Origin: Hedera helix
Lineage: Eukaryota > Streptophyta > Magnoliopsida > Apiales > Araliaceae
Length of the DNA: 64,000 nt
Reading direction: 5' to 3'
NCBI GenBank assembly: GCA_947179155.2
Contig: OX359264.1
Span: 46,430,202 to 46,494,201, forward strand
Shown here: piece by piece, positions 24,410 to 37,106 of the stretch
Layout: the number at the start of each line of letters is the position of its first letter
Position numbering within the stretch: the stretch's first letter is position 1
Notes under the pieces: model-generated
Database searches by the model: none
Seen by the model: the letters and a program-made list of their open reading frames with translations, nothing else
What the model was told of the DNA's origin: nothing
Translations under genes and position numbers: made by a program

Positions 24410-25666
24410 ACCAACACTACCAAGGTGTGGAGCATTCTATTTATAGACTTCCTTAATCACCATCAACATTCACTAATCAACTAAAATTGGTTAAATTAGA
24501 AGCTAATCTAGATTACTATTTAATGGATTGACATAAGGATTGACATGTTGATTGACTATGATAGTTGTGCAACTAAAGTGAAATGTGAAATTGAAGCAAC
24601 ATAGCTCAACTAGCCACCCCATGTGGGGCTCCCTCCTTGACCGACCAAATGGGGAATTTTCCCTCATTTTTGATTTATTTTTATAGCTTTTATATACATA
24701 TATACACCTATATATATATTAATCAATTTTGACTTCCATATGAGCTCCACTTTGGACTTAAGAATTAAATGTGTTGGACTAATTCATTTAATTTGTTTGG
24801 CCTTAATTTATTTATTCTATTGAGCTCTCATTTAACTAACTAATGCTACATTTAATTAAACAAACATTGGTCTAGTTTAATTATAACATGAATCAATATT
24901 TAATTTAATACATGGCCTACTAGGTTAATTAATTGGACCTAGTTTAATACCTCATTTGGACTTAAAAATATAATCCAATTAAATTTGCTTTAATTAATTC
25001 TATCACCTTACTTCCTTATTAAATAAATACACACATACATAAGTATATTCATTTAATTACATAAATACATAATTAATTAGTACAAAATTTTTAATTCATT
25101 GCTAATTATTTAATAATTACAATTACAATGACATATAGAATTCGTGGTCATTACACAATACTAGACAAGAACAAGTGATCCACTCAATCAGCTAACTAAC
25201 CTTCAAAATCGGTTTTTATGCCTTATTGACAGGGCTTCATCTTGTGTTAGTGGAGATACCCTCTTGATCAATTCATTACAACATCCAATTTTGATTATAA
25301 AAATAGGATAGGAGTGAAGCCAGTCTACTATACCGTAAAGGGAGAGGAGAATGAGGCCTAACAAGTGGGAAAAGGGATAGCCCTTCATATCATATTCTCA
25401 CTCAAAAGACTAAGCTATCGGATGACAGGGGATATCGACCAATCCCTATAGTAAAACTCCACCCAGAGAACTGAAAGAGCGAAGAAAGGGGAGAGGTCGC
25501 CTTACTTAAGTCCATCCATCAGCAAGCGGTAAAACATTCAATATGAATTGGGGGAACCGACTTTCAGGCTTGCATTTCAAAGCGCTAGACATTCTAAATG
25601 CTGAAAGAGAGAGTTTTCGATTTAAGTTGAAGGGGTATCGATGGGAATAAGAGAAGCTAGTATTGG

Positions 25667-26373
25667 ATGAAAGGGAGCAACTCCAAGGATTCCAGGTCCT
25701 CTAGTAATACCATCCCAATTGATCAATCTCTTGGTCAGTCTCCTAAAATAACTATGGGCAATATAAATCCTTTAAGTTCTCTCTCCCCTGACTCCTTTTT
25801 TTTTTATGGAACAATTCATGTTTACATTGATGATAAACTTTATGATGAAAGTATAGACTGGTACAAATATAGCTTGGTAGGTATGGTAGATTTTTAGGTA
25901 TTTCATCCTCGGCGGAATTGATTAAAGACAGAACTGACGATGGAACCTAAACCTAAAAGGATCATATTCAATCACTTCTATAAAATAGACAATTCATGTG
26001 TGATAATAAGGTTCGATCTTGAAGAGGACTTGGTGAGAGTCTGGGTAAATGTTCACATTTCTTTCAAAAGAACATGCACGATTCTAACAAAATGGCAACC
26101 GATGATGGATTTGTCTCATAATACAACATATAAGAATGAAGTTTTCCTCTATTTCGCATGATGAAGGGAAGAGAAAATAAAGAAATATTAATAGAGGATT
26201 TGTCTTATCAATACAAAAAAGATCATCAATTCTCAGAGCGGACAGCTAATGCGTTCCTCCCATTGAATAGTTTTTGGATTTTAACTACGATGGAAAAAGA
26301 AAATAGAAATGAATATCCTAATGTCGAGATAACGAATAGCAAAGCAATGCCTAATACACTAGCAACTCATTAG
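25667..26373 (+). other. Cluster of three adjacent unrecognised reading frames
   Basis: Frames 25667-25897 (76 aa), 25940-26161 (73 aa) and 26158-26373 (71 aa) run in the same direction. The first two share one frame with two stops between them; the second and third overlap by four bases (ATGA). Segments such as FFFYGTIHVYIDDKLYDES and IFNHFYKIDNSCVIIRFDLE look like globular protein rather than noise. This could be one decayed organellar or plasmid-type gene. No function is assigned. Confidence 0.35.
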
Positions 26374-28669
26374 ATCTTTTGATTCTATCTTTGACTCATA
26401 TTTATGAGGTGAGAAAATATGGCAAAAGTTAACCGCAAGGAGGGGGATGCCAAAAGCTAGGCCTAAGATCGGGCACCATTCGAAGAGCATATGGACTAGT
26501 TGAAGTAACGAGCCTACTATAATTCGTCCCCGCCTACAGTTTAGTCTTATCTTAGTTGGACTCCCATGTTAATCCGAATGAACCAATTAGACATACCCCA
26601 TTGGTGTATTAGAAATGAAGTTTGAGCTTGTTCATTCGCAATCAAATCTTGCCTTTGTGCGTCGGTAAAAAAATATTTGTAATAGAAATTATGTAGAGAT
26701 CAGAGGAAATGAAGGAAGCGAATTAGTCTTCCTTCTATATTTAGACTCGGTGTCATTTTACAATGAAGTCTTACTGAACCGTCGGGATTGTTATGAGACT
26801 ATAGTTCAAAGCTTCCAAATACACTACCTAGATCTACTAAACCTGAGGCATAAGGAAAGAAGTAAGGTTGGGTGCTTTCTTTATTTTCGCTTGTGGCGTG
26901 ATATGTAGTACAGTCGGCTGAACACGAAGGCAATCGAAGTGAAACTCCCCTTTCCATCGAAAGGTAAAAGCTCAAATCTGGCTCAGTTGGGGTGGACCAA
27001 AGGAAAATCTGTGCACAAAGGTTTGAACCATAGGCAGAGATGACGAACAACAACAAGAGAACACTCGGTCTAAGTCTTTCCTTGATCCTAATAAAGGCTC
27101 AGTGGCTCAATTAGGCTTAGGAGCAAGGTTGTACGTAAAGGCACAAGGCTATATTTGGGCTATTGAACAGGCTCACACTTTAGTTAGCTTTGAATTCGAG
27201 ACTTTATAGAGCATTAAAGGTTTTATCTTTACATACTAGTAAACAAGCTTCAAGTTCTCGAAAGGACCTTTCACCATATGTCTAGGCTAGAATGACTATC
27301 TATTTGAAATATGAGAGACTGGCTTATAGATTGCATTGGAACATAAGACCCAACTATGTTGGTTGATGCCACTAGGTTTTAGATTGGACTGATTGATTGA
27401 AGTCAGCTAGAAGATCATATTGCCACTAAACACCAAATGCAGATAGGAATGGAAGGACTGAAGTATCGAAATCAGTCTCTGTACTTAGTCGGGATACGTT
27501 ACTAGAGGAAATAACATCTGAAATAAAATAAGGGAGTCACATGGTGTGTAATCAGGGTTTGAATCTCAAAGTGTAGCGCAGTCAACTAATCACATTAAGG
27601 GAAGTTTACAGCTTAAGCACTTTAGAAGTCTTGTTCCTTTTTATGAGCCGACGCATTTCCTTTAATCTGACTGTGAAAGATGGAAAGCTTAGAGTAATAT
27701 TTAAAGACCTTTTAGAGACTCGCGTACTTCTTTCTTAGGTTTGAATCTCGAACAAGCACACTACTCCTTAAGGATTGAACCGATCCTAAGGCCCCGCTCA
27801 TTCCGTAGTAGTCAGTGTCGCCAGCAACAACCTCTCATGTAAAAAACTAGACGCGTAAGGTTGGTCTCACTTCTTGAATCTCCCCAGGCTTTCTTCACCT
27901 TTTATATTGCTTGAGCCTGAATGAGCCTATCTGACAATCCCTCCAACTAGTTAGAAAGGAATGAACCGAGTTCACTTCTTCTTCCACAAAAAAAAAGATA
28001 GATGACATGGGAGATGTACATGTAATACGAAAAGGCAGGAAGCCTTAATTTGGCCAAGTAACACTAGATTGGCTAGACACACTGACAAGCTTAAGATGAT
28101 CTATCGCCTCCTATCTTCCGGCGAAGTACTGATGGTGACTCATCTATGTTCATTCAGGCTTATCTGCATTTAGATTTAATTGCCTAAATTAGTTTTCATC
28201 TTTTTGGTATCTCACTTTTGGCTTGCTGCTTACCGAAGAAAGCATTGATTGCCCTTGAATAGTGGGAAGGCTTTGATTACCATGTGACCTAGGCTATGGT
28301 GAAATATTAGTTCTCTATAGATTCACTTTTTTTCTTAAAATAAAGATACATCAAATCTAATAATACAACTACAACAACATCTAAGGAAGAGAAAAGCAAG
28401 GCAAGGCCTCGTGACACTACTTCTAAGACAGCTTAGGGACGAAAGACAACTCTATTTAAAGAAGCGATACACTGATAAAGACAGTAGGCAAGGAAACTCT
28501 TTCTAAAGGAAGGAAAATCATCTGAGTTAGCTATCCTAAGAAAGGGTTTACCTAAAAAGAAAGTCCTTACTTGATTAGAGAAAGACTAGATATGTCTTAT
28601 ACGATAAGCTCACTAAGGAACTATATTAAGGTAGTGGCCTAGCTCTGTTAGGAGTAAGGCTAATGGATA

Positions 28670-28936
28670 GTGCTAACAAAGTATATATTAAACTTTCAAA
28701 TATATCCTCAAATTAAGAAGATTATCGATCATTGTTACAGGCTAATTCAATTCCCCCTAGAAGACAACTTTAACATGCCAATTAACTACAGAAAGAAAGC
28801 CATCTGGAACCTTACTATCATTTATAGTTCTATCTCTAACCCCTTTTGTGATCCAACCAACAACTGGGCATTTGTTAATATGAGACGTTTCAGTTGGCGA
28901 ACTTACCTATTCTTCAATAGACTTTCTCTCCAATAA
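28670..28936 (+). other. Unrecognised 88-codon frame in the organelle-like block
   Basis: It contains INYRKKAIWNLTIIYSSIS and NNWAFVNMRRFSWRTYLFF, with protein-like composition. It could be a piece of a decayed organellar reading frame. No family recognised. Confidence 0.25.
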
Positions 28937-31099
28937 TTCCATGTACTTTCAACATACAAATGGAATAGTATACTTGACCATGAGGGTTCGCCTCCTTCGG
29001 TGGAAGGGCTTTCTCGTAGGATATGGTTTGATTTAGTAAGATACAGAAAGAAGAGTTCTTTCTTTTTCAATCGATCCAGATTATAGAGAAAGCTATGTGG
29101 ATGGAGAAGGATGTTAATACTTTTATATTAGAATGGAATGAGGCATCTGGGAACTGGAAGATCACATTATTGATCTAGAAATGTTGACTAAGAAAAGCTA
29201 TCTCCGTGTGATTATCCATCTCTATCCCCCCCAACCGAGTTACTGTGGCGGATTACTTAAATCGAGTTCAGGTGAATATCTTTCACTTCACTTTCTTTAT
29301 CCACGTGTCCTTCTCAATTAGCAGCTCAGCTAGAGCACCCAGTTATTTGATTCCCAAAGAATTTTAATCCCTCCCCAGAGATATCATAAAGCTTCTATCT
29401 CTTTAGGTCCTTCCCCAAGCTTAGGTGGGTGTGCAAACACCTGACATCCTAGACAAAGTTGTTTTAATATTAGCCCATTTCCCTTTATTCCAAAATATCA
29501 TTTTTGGCCGTAAGCAGTTAGGAAACTGACCCTATCATTCGATTATCTTGATCAGAAAGTGTCTTCTCTCCAATGAGAAGTAAAGATTCTATTATATAGG
29601 CATTGGAATAGTAAGGCATACAACTCGAATACTCTACTTCCATAAGTTAGATTCCTTTTCGGATAGACTAGATTGATGGATAGCATTTCAACTCGATTAT
29701 CAGCCTTCATTAGTCAAACCGGAAGAAAAGTGATCTTAATTAGATAAATTTGCTAGGAGGAGTAGAATATAATCAATGTTGGGCGTTGTTTTTGTAACGC
29801 CACCAAAATCCTCGCACTATTGCTACGACGGACCTTGTGCGTTAAACTCCATTCATCTACCGACTTAACCAATAATCTCATAATCATATTGGTTGAATTA
29901 GTCTTATTTTAGACTATATAAAAAAAAATCTCTTACTTCGTCCCTAGATCTTAACTTGATCTCGGTCTCATTAGTTATACAAGTATCAACTTGTAGTACA
30001 TCTATATAAATGGATAACACCATATATAGCGGTCCAATTTTAAACCTTTAGATTTAAATATTCTATAACTTTATATATTCCAAGATTCACGACATTAAAT
30101 CATTAGGATGGCTCTTGGGAACAGAGAATCTCGCGGTGAATGTTTATATCTTTACCCGTGATAAATGTTTGCATATTTATCCATGACAAATGATTATATC
30201 TTTGTCTGGTGCAAAATTCTCTTTCCGTACAGAACATTACCCAACTAGTTAAAACCCTCACTCAAAACATATTTGGTTATAATGATATCTCTTCATATCA
30301 ATAATCCTACTTATCTGACATTCAGAATAGTAATAATGAGTTATACTTATGTCCGAGGAACCTTAACGATGGATTTGACCAGTCAACATCGCTTAGTCCT
30401 GTCTCGAATGTACAACACTCACAAGTTATTTACCGATCCTCATCTAGATAAATAGATCATTATCAATACTATTTTAAGTTTTAACAATTCTAAGTAATAT
30501 CAAAATAAAGACATAACAACATTCTTATGATAATAATTTATATCATTCATTTAATATTTGGTTACATATTTGCTTTATTCCTATTACAACAATCATTATG
30601 ACTTTATACCATTACAAGTAATAAAGGATGAAAACCTAATCTACACTTCATCTTTATGTTCATGATCCTCTTAACGTTCTTCATTAACTGCAAATAAAGT
30701 TTTATTCGCAAGAATGAGCACGATGGCTCAACAAGTCTACCATATAACATATACACAGTTTATACTTTCATAAATACCTTAACATACTTTTAACATATCA
30801 TAAATATCAATTTAATATCACACATAATTTTCATGTTGATAGTTCATATCACGTTGTCACATAAAGCTTACACTTTATTTTTATAACTTCTAAACATATC
30901 ATAAAACAGTTAAAAGACTTGCATATATGGTGTACGATTTAGTTCATGTTGATTGGAACTTGATTTGTACTCCAAATATGTTTAACATATTAATAACAGT
31001 CTTTAGTATACATAAGAATATGTATTTAATCTAATTAATAATGTACGTTTGAGATTTAATGTTAATTCGTAATTTTAATCGTTTAATTTAATAATTAAC

Positions 31100-31440
31100 T
31101 AAATTAATTATTCACGTTCGTCGCTTAAATCACTTAATTATATAATTAATTATGTTAATTAATTATATTTGTAGCTTAATCCTTCATTAAATATAGTTTA
31201 ATATATTAATTGAATTAAATCATAATTCAATCCGTCAGTAAAAGCTAATTTAGAGGCTACCTCGACGAATTTTTAATTAAATCCGTCGCTAAAGATAGTT
31301 TAAATTAGATTTAATTATGTTTAATTTAATTATGTCATTTATATTTATTATCACAGATCAAATCCGTCGCTAAAAGCTATTTATAAATTGAATTTATACT
31401 TAATTTAAAAATCTATCACTAAGTCCGTCGCTATAGGTTT
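31100..31440. repeat. CCGTCGCTAAA motif series
   Basis: ATCCGTCGCTAAA or close variants occur at about 31115, 31225, 31285, 31365 and 31425, separated by AATTAATTA-rich stretches, within the family C LTR. Confidence 0.7.
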
Positions 31441-31519
31441 TCTTCATTCAAACGCAGAAACTGGTTATGGTCTTGAAGGGGGTTTTGACCTCAAATTACA
31501 TCTGGATCATAATCTTCTT

Positions 31520-32090
31520 TGTCATGTTAATGGATTATATATGTAGTACTTATATAATACTACAACTAGATACCAAATTAGGACATTAATAACATTACAA
31601 TTGTATGTTATTTGTTGGTCAAACGGCCTTGTCAGGCTGTTCTTCAGAAATCTGGGCTGACCAGAAATCAGTCGGTCATGGTCGAGATGGCACATTTAGC
31701 TTGAAACATCTCTTAGATCATGTACTTTTTGGACTTAAAATTTGTTTCTAGGTGTACTATACATGTCATATTACAATGAAATACCAAAGTTTGAAATTTA
31801 AAACATCAAAAATGGAAGATACAAGCCGGTCAAACATCCGTGTCAGGCTGTTCTTGATTTTCTGGGCTACCCAGAATTCTGAAAATTTCAAAATTCGTGG
31901 TCGACCAGCCACTTTCCAGCTAGCATATCTCCTAACATAGTGATCCGATTGGTGTGTGGTTTGTTTATGTGTATACTCTACATGGAAAGGTACAACTAAA
32001 AACTTTAAAACACATCAAACGACCAACACGCTTAGATTAAATCATCTGACAAGGATCCTTGTCAGATTGTTCTTGACTAAATCTTATCAT
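31520..32090. repeat. ~200-bp tandem repeat, 3 copies, within the family C LTR
   Basis: Three units each carry TGTCAGGCTGTTCTT (or TGTCAGATTGTTCTT), a CTGGGCT..CCAGAA stretch in the first two, and a 'TACTACATG...AAAC' spacer. The third contains the perfect palindrome CTGACAAGGATCCTTGTCAG near 32047. Confidence 0.75.
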
Positions 32091-33684
32091 TTTATGGATA
32101 TAGATGTTATATAAACACAATTTAACTGCCCAGATCACTTATAAACATTTTATCAGTCTTAAATAATCAACAAAACATAATTTTTACCAAAAGATTAAAG
32201 ATCAACAATCACAAATAAATATTGTACCTCTTGAGCAATCTTTGCATTTTTACCCTTTGATTATGATCTAGGCTTGCTATGACTGATACTTGGAGAAACT
32301 TATGACTGATATTGGGTGTATAATTTGTGGGTTTAATGAATGGGACTGCTTGCTATTTATAGGAGAGCTAGGGTTAGAATTTTAAGGTCATTTGGACCAA
32401 AAATATCCAAACCATGATCATCACTCACCCCCAGCTGTTATGACCGACCCATATGCTTCATTAATTCTCCATTAATGTTAGTTATCATCATGTTTGGTGA
32501 ATCATCATCTCCCAAAATGGATGGACAAGATTTGGCCTACTATTTTGCTTAAAGGAAGATAAATTCAATTTGATTTCTCTTGCTTGATGTGGTTGAGATT
32601 TGGAGGGCAATTTGGTCATTAATTAAACTTAATTGATGCTTAGATTAATCATTCATAATGCTAGCAACTTGATTGGTTGATAACTAATTAATTAACTAAG
32701 TAATTTAATTAGTTTAAATCTTTATTTTGATTTAAAATTACTAATTAAATAGTTGACTTTTTCATATTTATACCGTATAATTTTCGTACTATTCGCGTAT
32801 TTATGAATAGTAATATTTTCTAGGTTTTATGGTTTAACCCTTAGGTTTTAATTTCTAGATTAGGTTTGAACCTAGATTAGGATTTAATCTTTTCTAGGTT
32901 TTAACCTAACCCTAGTTTAGGTTTTTATCCTTTAAATTTAGGGTTTAGAATTTAATAATTGTAACATACTACAATTATTATTTATCATTAACTAAATAAT
33001 TTTTTTAATTTAAAGTGAACATATTCATCTACTAATAACAATTTAGTAAATTAATTTCCCTCATTCTTATTTAATTTATACCCGCTTGGCATAATATATT
33101 AAGCCATTATATAAATATATTACATTCATATGTAATATATTGTAAAAATAATGAGTTTAATTAACTCCCATATTTTTATTAATAAAACACCTACCTTAAT
33201 TCACTATTTTATTTAAGTGAATTAATTATCTTATTTATGAAATTTAATTCATAATTAATTCATTGTCGTTCAAGACTTATTATTCAAATTATATTATTTC
33301 ATAATATAATTTTAATTTTAAGCTCGATTAATTAATATTAATAAACTCTATTTGTTTCCACAATTCATTTCATAATAAATTCAATTCTTTTAGCTATTAA
33401 ATTTCATTTTCATATGTATATATTTTCACATTTAAAAATATATATACATATTTAATCATCCACATAAATCACATACTTAAATCTTTATTATTCACATAAC
33501 GCATAAATTAGATTAATGATTTTTAACATCTTAGTCGTGTACGATCGTAGTTTCGAGTCGTATTAGGTCTTTGAGATAACTCAAGGTATGCTTGAACAAT
33601 CGTTCTATAGGTTTTTAAATTGACAACCTTTATCAAATCTTGTCAGATCATTTTTAAAATATTTGGGATATATATTACAGTTTT

Positions 33685-34720
33685 TAAAAATTAATTTTAA
33701 CCTATATAGATAGACTTGATTCATTTTCCTATCTGCCTGGGTGGCCATCCCCACCTCCCTGGAGAAAGGCTGAAAAGCAAAACCTATCCCAACAACATGA
33801 GGTGAATCTGGTCTTCCAACTCCAGATGATAGATCAAATCGAATATGTTCTAGAAAGAAAAATCTTTCTTTTTTCATCGAAAGGGGATTCTCTTCCTCTC
33901 CTATCATTGCTACGTTATGGAAGGGCAACTCCTTCCCCTTGCTTCACATACGTGTCCATTTGTTGGCTAGCCCTTTGTATTTCATGACATGGCTACATGT
34001 GCCATTTGGATTTGATGGCCATCAGTTGGCGCCCTCACTTTAGCATCCGAGGTTGTCTCTTCGGCTCAGAGCATTGGTGTAGTCTCAACCTTCCATGATG
34101 TATCCCTGGGGTTGTTCAAGAGGTGTCGATACTGACGTATCTGGTTCTTGTACCGAGGGAAGATCAAAGCGCTATCATCAGCATCATCAGGCGATGACGT
34201 CCGGCCCTCACTTCCTATTCTTGAGTAAACTCACTTGTTATTCGGTTATGGTAAATCCAATCGCTATTCAGGAGTTTTGGGACCTCTCTATCCATCACAT
34301 CCACTTTGTTGCCTATCCTTCGGTTTACAATCATAAGCCCTGTTATGCCATCCTTTTATGCTAACACCGAAGTCATGTTTCCACTTCAGCTTAAGCACTT
34401 TTATCGATCAATTCTAGTTCACCTTCGCATTCAAGAAATGATTTTCAACTTACAACCGAACCCAACGAGTGAAGTACATACCATGAGTTAGAAGAAAGCA
34501 AGCAAGCAATAAAAAAATCTTTCACGGTGATATCAATTCCGTCATATCTGAAATCCTTCCTGAAATAAATAAAGAACTATATCACTTCAAGAAAGAAGGA
34601 AGGAATTCCATCAATAATGGCCAAATTCTAAATGAAGTCTTCACTGATAGATAGAAAGCAAAATTCTGGAAAGCAAAGAGAAGAGAAGAGAAGGCTTGAA
34701 GAGTATATATAAGAAAAAAT
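33685..34720. other. Organelle-like DNA, part 3 (probable mitochondrial insertion)
   Basis: From about 33715 the balanced-composition texture of 25156-29787 resumes, right after the family C LTR and its duplication, and ends near 34720 in AT-rich nuclear sequence. Open frames at 33605-33928 (minus) and 34095-34364 have no signature I can name. Confidence 0.42.
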
Positions 34721-34831
34721 AAGTGGTATGTCAATTTTCATTCAATTCTATGAATTTATTTGTGTAAATTTTAATATAATTTAATTGTATAGATTCATTA
34801 ACTTTGCTGATGTTAAACAATAGGGTCTACC

Positions 34832-35183
34832 TAGGGGTGTTCAAATTTTTTGACTTTTTCGATATATATGGAATACTGGATCGGTCTGAACCAATCGGTT
34901 TGGTACAAAAAAAATCGATCCAGTGTCGATTTGGTATATCATGTACCAACCGGTTCAGTACCGGTCCAGAGTTTTGAGAGATCGGTATTAACCGGACCGT
35001 ACTAGTTATACAGGTTTTATATTTTTATTATTAATAAATAATTAATAATAATATTAAAAATAATAATAATAATCGGTATATTTCGGTAAAAACTCAAAAC
35101 CGGTATTAAAACGGGTATTGGTACCGAGTTTTATATAATTTCAGTACCGATTCGGTCTGATTTTTACCTAATGAACACCCTTA
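34832..35183. mobile_element. hAT-type MITE, 352 bp
   Basis: Termini TAGGGGTGTTCA and TGAACACCCTTA form an inverted repeat, flanked by the perfect 8-bp duplication GGTCTACC (34824-34831 and 35184-35191). The interior is rich in ACCGGTTCAGTACC-like words. An 8-bp duplication with these termini is the signature of hAT-superfamily non-autonomous elements. No transposase is encoded. Confidence 0.88.
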
Positions 35184-35338
35184 GGTCTACCTTATTATAA
35201 AACAACTTCTTTTCACTTTTTCCTTTTTTAAAATATTCTTATCATATATACGTTTGGATTTGAGATAAACGCTAACAAATGTTGTTTTTACTTTGCAATC
35301 GAGTTTGAATATGTATAAATTCCATTTAATCTCCTCTC

Positions 35339-35379
<41 letters not shown>
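35339..35379. repeat. (TG)n(TA)n microsatellite
   Basis: About 12 TG then about 8 TA dinucleotides. Confidence 0.95.
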
Positions 35380-35454
35380 TAAGAAGAATAACATAAAAAC
35401 TTTTGATTTATCATAAGTTGACTCAACCAATAAAATATCCAAAAAATGTATTTC

Positions 35455-37101
35455 TGATAGGATTAAATTATACGATATTTTTATTCCCTAATACTTAGTT
35501 TTTATATTTATTGTATGCTTAAATGTTTAATTATTTAGCTTATTTTGGTTTTAATAGGTTTTATAGGATTTTAGTTAATTTATGTTAATTTATGTAATTT
35601 TATAGTAATTTTATATTTCTTTTTATTTGTGCTTTTATTTATTTTAGGTGTTTTATTTATTATTATGTGTTTTTAGGATTTTTAGTATTTTTATATTATT
35701 TTTATTTATTTTAATATTTTATTTTGTAGGAAAATAAAAGTCTAATGGCATTGTGGTAATTTCAACAAAACTGGATGGCAAAAGTGTAATTCTGCAAGAA
35801 TTTGGTGGCATAATGGTAATTATCTGAAAAAGCTTAGTTGCGCGCAATATGCGGGTATAGAAGGCAGCGAACCGAATGATGTCGTTTGGCCATTGTAGTA
35901 CAAACTAAAAGGAGCTCCGCCCAATGCGCGGAAGGTTGAAAGGGTGAAGAACCGCACGCCATGCGCGCGGGCGGATTGTGTTGGCGTAATGATGATGTCA
36001 GCCGAGCGTGTTGACCGGGTCAGAGGGGTTGTTTGGCAGCGCAGAAATTGTTCCAAACGAGATTATTTCATGAATTTTGCTACTTTTGATTTCAAATTGG
36101 ATTTTAATTCCAATTAGGGTTAGGATAATAATTATTTTATTTTTCTTTTATTTTTAATTGTAAATCCTATTAGGGTTTGGACAAGTTAGAGGCCTATAAA
36201 TAGAGGGGCAACATCTCATTATTCATTATAAGTTTTTGGGATATCTTTCTTCTAGTTTCTTTGAGAGAGGTTTTCAACTAGTGGAGATTATTTTGAAGGA
36301 TGTCAGGCTAAGTTTTTATTTTCAGTTCTAAAGGGATGTTGAACCTTATTTTTAATTGATGTTTTAATTTAGTTTTATAATTTATTCCTTCATGCATGAG
36401 ATTTATTCTTAATAATCTGTTGTAATTGTTTTATGATATTTGCTTGATTAATTTGATAAGGGCCTGTTAAGTTAATCAATAATTTATCATATGCTAGATT
36501 AAGATTTGATATTAAGCAAACAATATTTTATCTGATTATAAGTAGCAGTTAATAATATTTGATTGTGGACAAACTTTTGAGTATTGTTATGGTTATTAAG
36601 ATGACAAGTTAAATAATCTGCGATGTTATGATTGTTGTTTGGAATAATCTAATTCTCTAATTTTTAATGCAACTGTTATATTAAATCTAGACTGATAGTT
36701 CTAGGTTGTATGATAGTTAGGGTCTTTTGTGAGCGATTGCTGCATTAGATTTATAATTTAAGGAGGATTTCGAGTAGCTTGACGATTGTCGGTTATCTAA
36801 GATTATTAATTTCAATTGAAGGAAAAGATAATAATAACTTGATTAATTTGTTGATTAAAAGAAGGGGATACTAAACTAAGGAACTGAAGTTTGTTTTAAT
36901 TAATTTCTCTCATCTTTATTATTTAGTTTTATTTGTTTGAATTTTAATTAGTTAAATAATTAATTCAAAAACCCCAATTCTGGTTTACGAAACATAAAAT
37001 TAAATTAATCATTCTCTGTGGGATTGACTCTTTCTTACACTACTACATTAATATTTTTCAAAAGTAAGATTTTATTTTTAGGTACCTGCGACAGGATCCC
37101 A
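35455..37101 (+). mobile_element. Ty3/gypsy solo LTR related to the Athila/Tat-style LTRs, 1647 bp
   Basis: It starts TGATAGGATTAAATTATACG and ends GCGACAGGATCCCA, flanked by the perfect duplication ATTTC (35450-35454 and 37102-37106). A plus-strand TATA box CTATAAATAG is at 36194-36203. Its plan (TGATA start, TTTTGTAGG block, CTCTGTGGGATTGA near the end) parallels the LTRs at 38190, 40842 and 51335. No internal region remains. Confidence 0.82.
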
Positions 37102-37106
37102 ATTTC

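Larger units (their letters stand above)
19245..25155 (-). mobile_element. Ty3/gypsy family B solo LTR (~3.3 kb) split by a nested copia LTR
   Basis: It starts TGTGACTACCCCAAATTCGG and ends GTGGTCATTACA, the same terminal style as families A and C. CAAT flanks both sides (19241-19244 and 25156-25159): either a 4-bp duplication or a 5-bp one with one change. Removing the nested element (21841-24409 plus one duplication) leaves about 3.3 kb. A minus-strand TATA-like CTATTTATAG lies near 24432. No gag-pol is present. Confidence 0.75.
25156..29787. other. Organelle-like DNA, part 2 (probable mitochondrial insertion)
   Basis: 4.6 kb of balanced base composition and high sequence complexity, lacking the poly-A/T tracts of its surroundings. 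It sits between two gypsy LTRs and is collinear in texture with 18400-19244 and 33685-34720. I recognise no standard mitochondrial or plastid gene. Short open frames exist (25667-26373; 26799-27056 minus; 28670-28936) but have no signature I can name. Absence of known genes fits plant mitochondrial spacer DNA, which diverges fast. Confidence 0.45.
29793..33679 (-). mobile_element. Ty3/gypsy family C solo LTR, 3887 bp
   Basis: It starts TGTAACGCCACCAAAATCC and ends GGGATATATATTACA, flanked by the perfect duplication GTTTT (29788-29792 and 33680-33684). A minus-strand TATA box is near 32353 (CTATTTATAG on plus). It has no internal coding region. It is inserted in the organelle-like block, which resumes on the right. 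Confidence 0.88.

Noticed and set aside
26799..27056. 85-codon minus frame in the organelle-like block
   Set aside because: No recognisable motif and no start context; kept only as part of the block description.
27540..27800. tRNA genes suggested by 'GGTTTGAATCTC' words
   Set aside because: No cloverleaf with matching acceptor and anticodon stems could be formed around them.
33605..33928. 107-codon minus frame
   Set aside because: It runs across the border of the family C solo LTR and the organelle-like block, so it cannot be an ancestral gene.
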